Source: Cerina sp048266425
GTDB taxonomy: Bacteria > Bacteroidota > Bacteroidia > Flavobacteriales > Flavobacteriaceae
Assembly: GCA_048266425.1 (NCBI GenBank)
Contig: JBLWZN010000010.1
Location: 1-64,000 of the forward strand
DNA length: 64,000 bases
Direction of reading: 5' to 3'
Shown here: positions 17,187 to 25,205 of the stretch, in pieces
Numbering within the stretch: the first letter of the stretch is position 1
Layout of the letters: each line of letters begins with the position of its first letter
The notes under the pieces: model-generated
What the model was told of the DNA's origin: nothing
The model's database searches: none
Seen by the model: only the letters and a program-made list of their open reading frames with translations
Made by a program: the position numbers and the translations under genes

Positions 17187-17371
17187 CTCCTTCCGTTGTA
17201 AAAATCGAAATCCCAAATTGTTGGGGCGGACAGCCCATTTTTTTTTGCATTGCAAAACAGATTTTATGGGTATGGACTAATTTACAGTGATCCAGCTTAA
17301 TGGCCGATCTGGGGAAACTGGGCAAGCGGTTCTGACAATTCGGGAATGGATTTTAAAATATAGGGAGTGCG

Positions 17372-17635
17372 TTATTCAATTTCCTCAAAATCTATGTATT
17401 CCCCCACTTTTTCCTTGGAAGAAGGTTTCTTGGACGATTTTTGATCTATTATTACCTCGCCATCTGGTCTTCCATTGGTAGGATCATTCCCTGGAAATCC
17501 ACCAAATTGTTCCCGGAAATGCTTTTCGGTCTTCTTGGCCGCATACCTAAATAGCTGGGGTGCAAACAACCTACCCAGTATCTTTAGCAGATAGTACACG
17601 AGCACAATGATCAATATTGTTCTTAAAAACCCCAT
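17372..17635 (-). CDS. DUF4834 family small membrane protein
   Basis: An 87-residue protein with one N-terminal hydrophobic helix (about 5-28, FLRTILIIVLVYYLLKILGRLF) and a charged C-terminal tail ending EYIDFEEIE. It matches the DUF4834 pattern, a family that in Flavobacteria lies beside the YfhO gene; the spacing is 208 nt. Function is unknown; a membrane-anchored accessory to the glycan genes is a guess. A TACTTTTG -7 element is found at 17656-17663 on the minus strand, 20 nt upstream of the start. Confidence 0.85.
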   Translation of the reverse strand: MGFLRTILIIVLVYYLLKILGRLFAPQLFRYAAKKTEKHFREQFGGFPGNDPTNGRPDGEVIIDQKSSKKPSSKEKVGEYIDFEEIE

Positions 17636-17655
17636 TTTATAAGCAAACTTTATAT

Positions 17656-17663
17656 CAAAAGTA
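17656..17663 (-). promoter_or_regulatory. -7 promoter element (TACTTTTG) of the DUF4834 gene
   Basis: Matches TAnnTTTG on the minus strand, 20 nt before the start at 17635. Confidence 0.5.
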
Positions 17664-17849
17664 CAATTCTAACGTTGTATAAGAAATGTAAAAGTCCTAA
17701 AGTTATTATAAAAGCCCCCGTTACGACTACTATAGTGCCCAAATAAAGAAATTTTTAGGGGTAGCAATTAGGATAAATAGGACGATAGGAGGATAAATAT
17801 AATTAACGATCGAAAATTAACCAGTAACTCAATAAATTAATACCCATCA

Positions 17850-18881
17850 ATGAAACAATTTGTTCTAATTGCCTTATTGACCCTTCCCTATTTAGGAATC
17901 TCACAATATACCGATGTCATCAATTCCAACCGACCAGGAGAATCGGTTAGTGCCTATGCCGTTGGTAAAAATGTGGTGCAGGCAGAAGGCGGATTTTCTT
18001 ATGAAAAAAGGGATCATAGCAAAATGCTGACGGAATCGAACATCTTTGGTGTTGATCTATCCTTACGGTACGGTCTTTTGTTCGAAACTTTGGAGATCAC
18101 CTATGATGGCGAATTCGATAGCCAAAACACAACTTACACCGGACGTGGCATTGAAGAATCATGGTCCGATTTTTCAAAAAACCGATTGGGGGCAAAATAT
18201 TTGATTTTTGATCCGTTCAAAAACCCCGAAAATAACAAACCGAACCTTTACAGTTGGAAAGCGAACCACCGTTTCAAATGGAAAAACCTGATCCCGGCCG
18301 TATCGATTTATGGCGGTGCCAATTTCCTAATTGGAGATAATCCATATTACGTGGGCTACCCCTCTTTTTCACCCAGGGCCATGGTGGCCACCCAAAGTAG
18401 GGTTTCACCCCGGGTGGTACTTATTACCAACATTGCGTACGATTATATTGGGACAGAATTCTCGGAATGGAGCTATATCATTTCTCTCAGTTATGCGCTG
18501 AGAAATCCGAAATGGAGCGTATTTATTGAGAATCAGGGCATTCAAAGCGACCAGTATTCGGATGTTCTGCTCAGGGGCGGCGCGGCCTATCTTTTCAATG
18601 AAAACTTCCAGGTCGATATGAATTTGGGAACCGGCTTTAAAAACACGCCCTCCAGAATCTTTGGTGGAATTGGTGCCTCTTATAGATTGGACATGCACAA
18701 GGATGAGCTTAAACCCATAGAAGGTGAGGAAAGTATTGATAAAAATGCCATGAAAAAGAAGGAGAAAAAAGGTGTTGGGGCCGAAGATATCGATTTGGGT
18801 CCATCCAAAAAGGAAAGACGCAATCAACGTAAAAAGGAAAAAAATAAGTCCGATGAAGGTGACGGCGTGATTGATTTTTAA
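17850..18881 (+). CDS. outer-membrane transporter-like protein (phenol MetA-pathway family)
   Basis: A 343-residue exported protein with signal peptide MKQFVLIALLTLPYLGISQ. Residues 20-290 are rich in amphipathic beta strands and begin NRPGESVSAYAVGKNVVQAEGGF, the opening of the putative MetA-pathway/phenol-degradation transporter family; this is likely an outer-membrane barrel. The last 55 residues are a highly charged Lys/Glu tail (KKEKKGV ... KKERRNQRKKEKNK), which is unusual for a barrel and probably periplasmic. Substrate not known. A terminator that would work on both strands follows the gene. Confidence 0.8.
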   Translation: MKQFVLIALLTLPYLGISQYTDVINSNRPGESVSAYAVGKNVVQAEGGFSYEKRDHSKMLTESNIFGVDLSLRYGLLFETLEITYDGEFDSQNTTYTGRGIEESWSDFSKNRLGAKYLIFDPFKNPENNKPNLYSWKANHRFKWKNLIPAVSIYGGANFLIGDNPYYVGYPSFSPRAMVATQSRVSPRVVLITNIAYDYIGTEFSEWSYIISLSYALRNPKWSVFIENQGIQSDQYSDVLLRGGAAYLFNENFQVDMNLGTGFKNTPSRIFGGIGASYRLDMHKDELKPIEGEESIDKNAMKKKEKKGVGAEDIDLGPSKKERRNQRKKEKNKSDEGDGVIDF

Positions 18882-18920
18882 CCCCTACACCCAAAATTCA
18901 ATCGCTTATCCAATATCATA

Positions 18921-18960
18921 AAAAAGCACCAAATCCACAATGGGAACCTGGTGCTTTTTC
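18921..18960. terminator. bidirectional rho-independent terminator
   Basis: AAAAAGCACCA ... TGGTGCTTTTT with A- and T-runs on both sides, lying between converging genes (stops at 18881 and 18976). It can serve both. Confidence 0.85.
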
Positions 18961-18975
18961 TTTGAATGAAGAATA

Positions 18976-20235
18976 TTACTCACCCATTGCTGCGGCAACT
19001 GCGGCAGACAATCTTTTATAGGTGCCATTTTCCAAACGTTCACGGATGGAAGAAAAGGCGATCAACGTTTCTTCAATATCCTTTAAGGTATGTGTTGCAG
19101 TTGGGATCATCCTTAGTAAAATAAGTCCTTTAGGTATTACTGGATAAACTACTATGGAACAAAATATCCCGTGGTTCTCCCTTAAATCCTTTACCAGGGC
19201 CATAGCCTCGGGAATGCTTCCCTTAAGATAAACGGGAGTAACACAACTGCTCGTATTGCCAATATCAAAACCTTTGGCTTTTAAGCCACTTTGCAGGGCG
19301 TTGACGTTTTCCCAAAGTTTTGCCTTAAGTTCTGGCATGGTGCGCAACATATCCAAACGCTTCAGTGCCCCTTTAACATATACCATTGGTAGGGACTTCG
19401 CGAACATTTGCGAACGCATATTATATTTTAGATAATCGATGATTTCTTTATCGGCTGCCAAAAACGCACCGATTCCGGCCATGGACTTTGCAAAAGTGGC
19501 AAAATAAACATCGATATCCTGTTGTACGCCTTGCTCTTCACCTGCTCCTGCACCGGTAGCCCCCAAGGTACCAAAACCATGGGCATCATCTACAAGAAGT
19601 CGAAAATTATACTTTTGTTTAAGGGCAACGATCTCTTTCAATTTACCCTGTTCCCCGCGCATTCCAAAAACACCTTCGGAAATCACCAGGATTCCGCCTC
19701 CGGTATGTTCGGCCATTTTAGTTGCCCGATCCAAGTTCTTCTCCAAGCTTTCGATGTCGTTGTGCTTAAATGTGAAACGCTTGCCCATGTGCAACCGCAC
19801 ACCGTCTATGATACATGCATGGGAATCCACATCATAAACAATAATATCGTCTTTGGAAACCAAAGCATCGATTGTGGATAGAATCCCTTGATATCCAAAA
19901 TTAAGAAGATACGCAGATTCCTTATGGGCAAAAGCAGCCAATTCTTGCTCCAATTGCTCATGGAAATCCGTATGGCCGCTCATCATCCTAGCTCCCATCG
20001 GGTAAGCCGCCCCATACTCGGCAGCGGTATCGCCATCTACCTTTTTTATTTCTGGCAGGTTGGAAAGTCCTAAATAATCATTGATGCTCCAGGTGATTAC
20101 ATCTTTGCCTTGGAATTTCATTCGATTTGAAATGGGTCCTTCCAGTTTTGGAAAAACAAAATATCCTTCGGCTTGTGAGGCCCATTTTCCCAACGGACCT
20201 TTGTTTTCTGTTATTCTGTCGAATAAGTCTCTCAT
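18976..20235 (-). CDS. alpha-oxoamine synthase, probable cysteate-C-fatty acyltransferase (CapB-like) or serine palmitoyltransferase
   Basis: A 419-residue PLP enzyme of the alpha-oxoamine synthase family, which condenses an amino acid with an acyl thioester. The Asp/His pair DDAHGFGTLGATGAG, the PLP lysine in TFAKSMAGIG and the YPVIPKGLILLRMIPTATHT carboxylate-binding segment are present, matching serine palmitoyltransferase and its relatives rather than AONS or KBL. The adjacent gene encodes a cysteine-synthase-like enzyme, as expected for the sulfonolipid (capnine) route in which cysteate replaces serine. I therefore lean to cysteate-C-fatty acyltransferase; serine palmitoyltransferase remains possible because the fold and motifs are shared. 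A TACTTTTG promoter element lies about 110 nt upstream. Confidence 0.8.
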   Translation of the reverse strand: MRDLFDRITENKGPLGKWASQAEGYFVFPKLEGPISNRMKFQGKDVITWSINDYLGLSNLPEIKKVDGDTAAEYGAAYPMGARMMSGHTDFHEQLEQELAAFAHKESAYLLNFGYQGILSTIDALVSKDDIIVYDVDSHACIIDGVRLHMGKRFTFKHNDIESLEKNLDRATKMAEHTGGGILVISEGVFGMRGEQGKLKEIVALKQKYNFRLLVDDAHGFGTLGATGAGAGEEQGVQQDIDVYFATFAKSMAGIGAFLAADKEIIDYLKYNMRSQMFAKSLPMVYVKGALKRLDMLRTMPELKAKLWENVNALQSGLKAKGFDIGNTSSCVTPVYLKGSIPEAMALVKDLRENHGIFCSIVVYPVIPKGLILLRMIPTATHTLKDIEETLIAFSSIRERLENGTYKRLSAAVAAAMGE

Positions 20236-20343
20236 TTAGACTGCTTTTTTAATGAATCCATTTAAATTTTTCCTTTTACCTAAAGGCGCTATCCCAAGAA
20301 CTGATTTAAAGTATAAAACAAAAAATCCAAAACAAATTCACTG

Positions 20344-20351
20344 CAAAAGTA
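20344..20351 (-). promoter_or_regulatory. -7 promoter element (TACTTTTG) of the oxoamine synthase gene
   Basis: On the minus strand TACTTTTG follows a TTGTC 11 nt earlier, which is too close to be a proper -33. It would give a leader of about 105 nt. Confidence 0.4.
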
Positions 20352-20554
20352 TAGATTTTTGACAAGCATTCATAAAATTTTTAACGCAGATATTCCCTTT
20401 CCTGATTAATTTTCGGACTTTTCTGTCCTATTTACCCTTTAACCATATCAGTCAAATGGTTCTTGGTCAAGAAACTAAATAAAAAAACAGCAAAGACCAA
20501 AAACTTGGGCCGGGATTAAACAATCCTAGCATGTTCCATTCAAAATAGCAGATA

Positions 20555-20588
20555 AAAAGTCAGCGCCCCAAATGGGGCGCTGACTTTT
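20555..20588. terminator. strong palindromic terminator
   Basis: Two perfectly paired 16-base arms (AAAAGTCAGCGCCCCA and its complement) around AA, with A- and T-runs on the outside. It lies 22 nt after the cysteine-synthase-like stop and should stop transcription on the minus strand, and equally on the plus strand. Confidence 0.9.
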
Positions 20589-20610
20589 ATCCTTATTAAG
20601 AAGATTGTCC

Positions 20611-21651
20611 TTATTTAATTACCTGTATCTTTTCGGTCGCTCCCACATTTTTGCTATCAAAAAATCCTTGATCGCTCATCCATTGGTCGCTATATATTTT
20701 GCTCATATATCTAGATCCATGATCTGGGAAGATGGCAACGACGTTACTGTCCTTGGTAAACTCACCAGCTTCATCCAACTGCTTTAAAGCCTGGGTCACC
20801 GCACCACTGGTATAACCGACGAACATACCCTCGGTCTTACAAAGTTCACGGGCGGTATGCGCACTTTCTTCGTCCGTTACCTTGACAAACTTATCGATAA
20901 CATCAAAATCCGTTGCCGCTGGAATTAGATTTTTACCTAACCCTTCTATTCGATATGGATAGATTTCATTATTGTCAAATTCCCGGGTTTCATGAAATTT
21001 TTTCAAAACGGAACCAAATGCATCAACCCCTATAATCTTTATATTGGGGTTTTTTTCCTTTAAATATCGACCTGTACCGGAAATTGTACCACCGGTACCA
21101 CTACAAGCAACTAAATGGGTAATGTTCCCATTTGTTTGCTCCCAGATTTCTGGGCCCGTACTTTTATAATGGGCCTCTATATTGAGTTTGTTAAAATATT
21201 GGTTGATATAAACAGAACCCTTTACCTCACTGTGCAATCGCTTGGCTACCTCATAATAGGATCGAGGGTCATCTGCACTTACGTGGGCCGGACAAACATA
21301 AACCTTTGCCCCCATGGAGCGAAGCATATCGATTTTGTCTTTGGAAGACTTGGAACTAACAGCTAATATGCACTCGTAACCTTTAATAATGCTCACCATG
21401 GCAATACTAAAGCCTGTATTGCCCGAAGTAGTTTCTATAATCGTACTGCCTTCGGTCAAAATACCTGTACGTTCTGCTTCGTCAATGATATAGGCTGCAA
21501 TACGGTCCTTTGAAGAATGTCCTGGATTGAAGGCTTCTACCTTGGCATAAAAATTTCCTGTGAAGGAAGCCGCTATTCTATTGAGTTTTACGAGGGGAGT
21601 ATCTCCTATAAGTTCTAGGATGTTATTATAAGCGTTTATCTTATGTTCCAT
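20611..21651 (-). CDS. cysteine-synthase-like PLP enzyme, probable cysteate synthase (CapA-like)
   Basis: A 346-residue fold-type II PLP enzyme of the CysK/CBS family. The PLP lysine is in EAFNPGHSSKDR, differing from the CysK/CBS consensus GGSVKDR; ETTSGNTGFSIAMV is the substrate-binding loop and CSGTGGTISGTGRYLKEKNP the phosphate-binding glycine loop. There are no CBS or heme domains. Next to an alpha-oxoamine synthase it fits CapA, which makes L-cysteate from O-phosphoserine and sulfite for sulfonolipids. Cystathionine beta-synthase or a plain cysteine synthase are alternatives. A TAATTTTG promoter element is present upstream and a strong terminator follows. Confidence 0.78.
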   Translation of the reverse strand: MEHKINAYNNILELIGDTPLVKLNRIAASFTGNFYAKVEAFNPGHSSKDRIAAYIIDEAERTGILTEGSTIIETTSGNTGFSIAMVSIIKGYECILAVSSKSSKDKIDMLRSMGAKVYVCPAHVSADDPRSYYEVAKRLHSEVKGSVYINQYFNKLNIEAHYKSTGPEIWEQTNGNITHLVACSGTGGTISGTGRYLKEKNPNIKIIGVDAFGSVLKKFHETREFDNNEIYPYRIEGLGKNLIPAATDFDVIDKFVKVTDEESAHTARELCKTEGMFVGYTSGAVTQALKQLDEAGEFTKDSNVVAIFPDHGSRYMSKIYSDQWMSDQGFFDSKNVGATEKIQVIK

Positions 21652-21709
21652 ACACTCTTCTAGGTTTGTAAATTATTGTTTTATTTAAAAACAACAATTT
21701 TCATGGGGA

Positions 21710-21717
21710 CAAAATTA
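21710..21717 (-). promoter_or_regulatory. -7 promoter element (TAATTTTG) of the cysteine-synthase-like gene
   Basis: TAATTTTG on the minus strand fits TAnnTTTG and predicts a leader of about 55 nt. Confidence 0.4.
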
Positions 21718-21757
21718 ATATTTTTTTTTAATAATACCGGGTTTAGGTGGATTATTG

Positions 21758-23845
21758 CTAATTTTTAGTGGTTTTTCCGGGTTTTTTCGTTGGAATTTTC
21801 TTCTCTAAATCCAATAAAAAAGCATATTCCTTGGCCACTTCCCTTAAAGATTCAAACCTGCCGGAAGCGCCGCCATGGCCTGTATCCATGTTGATATCCA
21901 ACAACAGCAAATGGTCATCCGTCTTGGTATCCCTTAGTTTTGCCACCCATTTAGCAGGCTCCCAATACTGCACTTGGGAATCGTGGAGTCCGGTAGTGAC
22001 CAACATATGGGGATACTCCTGCGGCTTGACATTATCATAGGGAGAATAAGATTTCATATAATCGTAATACTTCTTTTCGTTTGGATTTCCCCATTCATCA
22101 TATTCCCCAGTGGTTAGCGGTATAGACTCGTCCAACATCGTGGTAACCACGTCCACAAAAGGAACGGCTGCGATAATCCCGTTATAAAGGCTTGGAGCCA
22201 TATTCGCTATGGCACCCATCAAAAGCCCCCCCGCAGAACCTCCCATAGCATATAAATGTTCCTTGCTGGTGTATTTATTGTCAATTAGGAATTGTGAACA
22301 GTCGATAAAATCGGTAAAAGTGTTCCTTTTTTTTAATAATTTACCTTCCTCGTACCAATTTCGCCCCAAATACTCACCTCCACGGACATGGGAAATGGCA
22401 TAGATAAAACCTCGATCCAACAAACTAAGTCGCACCGAAGAAAAATAGGGATCTATGGTATGTCCATAGGACCCATAAGCATATTGCAATAGTGGACTGG
22501 TACCGTCTAAAAGCGTATCCTTATGATAAACAATTGACATTGGCACCTTTGTTCCGTCCGTTGCCGTTGCCCACACCCGCTCAGAAAGATAGTTCTCCTT
22601 TTTAAACTTACCCCCCAAAACCTTCTGCTCCTTTTTCACAACTTTTTCCTGGGTACGCATATTAAAATCGATAACAGAACTGGGGGTAACAAGGGAATTG
22701 TAACCGTATCGCAAGATCTCGGTGTCAAAATCAGGATTTGTGCCCACATAGGCCGTATATGTTTCATTATCAAACGGTAAATAATAGCCATCCGAATGGT
22801 CCCAACGCACAATTTTCAACAGGTTTAACCCGTTTTTCCTTTCGGAAAGCACGTAATAATCCTTAAAAATATCGATGTCCTCCAAAAGCACATCCTCTCG
22901 ATGTGGAATAAATTCTTCCCAATGATCGGAAGAGGTGTTCCCCTCCCCTGTCTTCATCAACTTAAAATTTGTCGCCTTATCCTTATTGGTAAGTACATAA
23001 AACGAATCCTTATAATGGGCTATGGAATATTCCAATCCCCTTTTTCGAGCAGAGAAGACCTTAAATTCCCCATCGGGTTCGTCCGCCTTTAGTATTCGAT
23101 ATTCGGAGGTAAGGGTACTTGTAGATCCGATGACGATATACTTCTTGGATTTGGTTCGATATACAAAAGTGCTGAAGGTGTCGTCATTTTCGTGGTATAC
23201 CAGTTCGTCTTCTTCCACAGAGGTGCCCAAGCTGTGTTTATATATTTTGTCCGACCTCAAGGTCACCGGATCTTTCAGCGAATAAAAAAGTGTCTTGTTA
23301 TCCTGTGCCCAAACAGCGCCGCCTGTTGTATTTTCGATACGATCGGACAAAATTTCCCCAGTGATCAGGTCTTTAATTTGAAGTGTGTATTGCCTCCTGG
23401 AAACGGTATCGATACCGAAAGCGGCCAATTGGTTGTCGGGACTTATGGCCACTCCGCCCAAATTGAAATACTCGTGGCCTTGGGCCATTTCATTACAATT
23501 GAAAATTATTTCCTCGGTCGCTTTTTCGGACCCCTTACGACGGCCATAAATGGGATATTCCTTTCCTTTTTTATAACGGGTGGAATACCAATATCCGTTA
23601 TGTTTGTAGGGCACCGAGGAATCATCTTCCTTTATCCTGCCCTTCATTTCCTTGAAAAGGGATTTTTGAAACTCGGAGGTATGGTCCGTCAATGCCTTGT
23701 AGTAGGCGTTTTCCTGTTCCAAATAGGCGATGACCTCCGGGTTTTCCCTGTCGTTCAACCAATAATAATCATCTATCCTTAGGTCTTTGTGATTTTCCAA
23801 CCTATGTGGTATTTTCTTGGCCTGAGGTTTCCTCGTTCCTGTCAT
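21758..23845 (-). CDS. ptrB: oligopeptidase B (S9A family serine peptidase)
   Basis: A 695-residue prolyl-oligopeptidase family enzyme that cleaves short peptides after Lys/Arg. The N-terminal seven-bladed propeller (about 60-410) includes IDDYYWLNDRENPEV and DGEFKV-type blades; the C-terminal alpha/beta hydrolase has the nucleophile Ser in AMGGSAGGLLMGA, and GTSPLLQYAYGSYGHTIDPYFSS as the conserved strand. The catalytic His is expected in MDTGHGGASGR. No signal peptide in the preferred start at 23843-23845, so cytoplasmic. The longer frame to 23893 adds 16 residues that overlap the promoter; TACTTTTG lies at 23870-23877. Confidence 0.93.
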   Translation of the reverse strand: MTGTRKPQAKKIPHRLENHKDLRIDDYYWLNDRENPEVIAYLEQENAYYKALTDHTSEFQKSLFKEMKGRIKEDDSSVPYKHNGYWYSTRYKKGKEYPIYGRRKGSEKATEEIIFNCNEMAQGHEYFNLGGVAISPDNQLAAFGIDTVSRRQYTLQIKDLITGEILSDRIENTTGGAVWAQDNKTLFYSLKDPVTLRSDKIYKHSLGTSVEEDELVYHENDDTFSTFVYRTKSKKYIVIGSTSTLTSEYRILKADEPDGEFKVFSARKRGLEYSIAHYKDSFYVLTNKDKATNFKLMKTGEGNTSSDHWEEFIPHREDVLLEDIDIFKDYYVLSERKNGLNLLKIVRWDHSDGYYLPFDNETYTAYVGTNPDFDTEILRYGYNSLVTPSSVIDFNMRTQEKVVKKEQKVLGGKFKKENYLSERVWATATDGTKVPMSIVYHKDTLLDGTSPLLQYAYGSYGHTIDPYFSSVRLSLLDRGFIYAISHVRGGEYLGRNWYEEGKLLKKRNTFTDFIDCSQFLIDNKYTSKEHLYAMGGSAGGLLMGAIANMAPSLYNGIIAAVPFVDVVTTMLDESIPLTTGEYDEWGNPNEKKYYDYMKSYSPYDNVKPQEYPHMLVTTGLHDSQVQYWEPAKWVAKLRDTKTDDHLLLLDINMDTGHGGASGRFESLREVAKEYAFLLDLEKKIPTKKPGKTTKN

Positions 23846-23869
23846 CCTAATCTTTGATTTTAAAAAAGC

Positions 23870-23877
23870 CAAAAGTA
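23870..23877 (-). promoter_or_regulatory. -7 promoter element (TACTTTTG) of ptrB
   Basis: Matches TAnnTTTG on the minus strand, 24 nt upstream of the chosen start at 23845. Confidence 0.45.
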
Positions 23878-24076
23878 AGGAATTATACTCCAATGGAAAT
23901 CGGTATGTTTCTTTCTGTACCAGTCCAGTACCTGTTAAACGTGCGTTTATTTTTCCAGGGCGTTAGAATAGTTAGGCTATTTAGGCCATACCAGAATTGT
24001 TTGCCAAAGTAAAATGAAGCCCCATTTTCTGACATTCCTTTCGGAGGAAGTACAAACAAAGATCAAAAGATGGGAT

Positions 24077-24107
24077 AAAAAAAGGCCTATTTATCAATAA
24101 GCCTTTT
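24077..24107 (-). terminator. terminator of the small membrane-protein gene
   Basis: On the minus strand AAAAGGCTTATT, GATA loop, AATAGGCCTTTT with one mismatch is followed by more T, 77 nt after the stop at 24184. Confidence 0.7.
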
Positions 24108-24183
24108 GATATGGAGAGCGGGAAGTCGTAAAACCGACCCAAGTGAAAGATTCGGGTATGGGTCACTATGATCGGGTTACCCG

Positions 24184-24471
24184 TTATACCGCTATCCAAA
24201 TATTCAACACAAGTAGAAAAGTATTTACTATAACACTGATTATGAGCATGTCGAAAACCATTTTGGATTTAAGTTGGGCCAAAATTGCCGCATTGTACAA
24301 CATGGATAATAGGATGCAGATTCCAAGCTGTAGAATGTAGAACGGACCTTTGGCAGCCAAGATCATCATAGCCGCCACGGAACCAATACAACTTTGAAAA
24401 ATGACCGATAAGGGAACATATTCCCAATATAAAGTTTTAAAATCGAGCAATAACTTGTTATATACCGCCAT
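24184..24471 (-). CDS. small multi-pass membrane protein, unknown function
   Basis: A 95-residue protein with three hydrophobic helices, VPLSVIFQSCIGSVAAMMIL, FYILQLGICILLSMLYNAAIL and VFDMLIISVIVNTFLLVLNIW, after a short amphipathic start (MAVYNKLLLDFKTLYWEY). I recall similar short membrane proteins in Flavobacteriaceae, all unnamed. The upstream in-frame extension to 24516 adds 15 residues and overlaps nothing functional. It is divergent from the Crp/Fnr gene, whose palindromic sites lie between the two genes and could control both. A terminator lies downstream. Confidence 0.75.
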   Translation of the reverse strand: MAVYNKLLLDFKTLYWEYVPLSVIFQSCIGSVAAMMILAAKGPFYILQLGICILLSMLYNAAILAQLKSKMVFDMLIISVIVNTFLLVLNIWIAV

Positions 24472-24525
24472 GGTTTTGTAATTTAGAATTTTCGGCAAAG
24501 ATCGGTCCCAGACCACACCTATTTT

Positions 24526-24539
24526 ATGATTTTAATCAT
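24526..24539. promoter_or_regulatory. FNR-type box TGAT-N4-ATCA
   Basis: ATGATTTTAATCAT is a perfect palindrome with the TGAT-N4-ATCA core of FNR/Crp-family sites. It lies between the divergent small membrane-protein gene and the Crp/Fnr gene, about 38 nt before the predicted start of the latter's transcript. Confidence 0.55.
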
Positions 24540-24559
24540 AATAAAAGACATTTTTGTCC

Positions 24560-24575
24560 TTTATTTGCAAATAAA
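24560..24575. promoter_or_regulatory. palindrome TTTATTTG-CAAATAAA at the Crp/Fnr promoter
   Basis: A perfect 16-bp palindrome ending one base before the ATG at 24577. Its left half TTTATTTG is one mismatch from TAnnTTTG, so it may act both as -7 element and as an operator. Confidence 0.4.
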
Positions 24576-24576
24576 C

Positions 24577-25164
24577 ATGATTGACCTAGACGTTTTATTA
24601 GAATTTAAGGCAGAGGAAATAACCTATAAAAAGGATGATCTAATCCTGAATGAAGGAAAAAGAGCCGACTTTTACTATCAGATTTCAACGGGTCAGGTAA
24701 AAATGTTCAATATCACGGAAGACGGAAAGGAATTTGTCCAGGGAATCTTTGGTGCCGGGGACAGTTTTGCGGAACCGCCATTGTTCGGGGATTTTCTTTA
24801 CCCCGCTTCGGCGGCAGCTACGACGGATGCATGCCTATATCGATTGCCGAAGGATCAGTTCATGGAATTATTACGGAAACATCCGAATATTCATTTAAAA
24901 TTTACCCAAATACTGTGCAACAGGCTCCTATACAAATCCATGATCATGAAGGAAGTATCGGTATATCCACCCGAACACCGGATACTTTCCTTGCTGGGTT
25001 ATCTAAAAAACGAAAATAGTCCGAATCTGCCCTACCAGGTAAAATTGACCCGCCAGGGTATTGCCGAACTTACGGGAATGCGGGTTGAAACCGTGATCAG
25101 GGCCATTAAAAAGCTGGGGGCCGAAAAAAAACTAACCTTAAAGGGATCTAAAATTTGGGTTTGA
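24577..25164 (+). CDS. Crp/Fnr family transcriptional regulator
   Basis: A 195-residue regulator with an N-terminal cyclic-nucleotide-binding-like barrel (residues about 15-120; GKRADFYYQISTGQVKMFN, GAGDSFAEPPLF, TDACLYRLPKDQF), a long dimerisation helix and a C-terminal winged helix (LTRQGIAELTGMRVETVIRAIKKL). In the recognition helix VETVIR keeps the Glu and Arg of the FNR VETISR. No N-terminal cysteine cluster is present, so it is not an oxygen-sensing [4Fe-4S] FNR; cAMP-contacting residues are also not obvious. Start at ATG 24577 is used since upstream codons overlap the promoter palindromes. Likely self-regulated through the boxes just upstream. Confidence 0.9.
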   Translation: MIDLDVLLEFKAEEITYKKDDLILNEGKRADFYYQISTGQVKMFNITEDGKEFVQGIFGAGDSFAEPPLFGDFLYPASAAATTDACLYRLPKDQFMELLRKHPNIHLKFTQILCNRLLYKSMIMKEVSVYPPEHRILSLLGYLKNENSPNLPYQVKLTRQGIAELTGMRVETVIRAIKKLGAEKKLTLKGSKIWV

Positions 25165-25205
25165 ATCGCAACGCCTGTCAACCCTATTGTTTAGAAGAAC
25201 AGCTT

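Larger units (their letters stand above)
20236..20610. other. intergenic region between cap-like genes
   Basis: 375 nt. It holds the promoter element at 20344-20351, AT-rich text, and the terminator at 20555-20588 that ends the upstream gene. The two cap-like genes are therefore probably transcribed separately. Confidence 0.6.
23846..24183. other. intergenic region, 338 nt
   Basis: Carries the ptrB promoter element and the terminator of the small membrane-protein gene. No ORF stands out. The section 24110-24183 contains GGGT/ACCC motifs without a clear pattern. Confidence 0.5.

Noticed and set aside
23192..23782. 196-codon plus-strand frame inside ptrB
   Set aside because: Overlaps a full-length conserved enzyme in antisense; no independent support.
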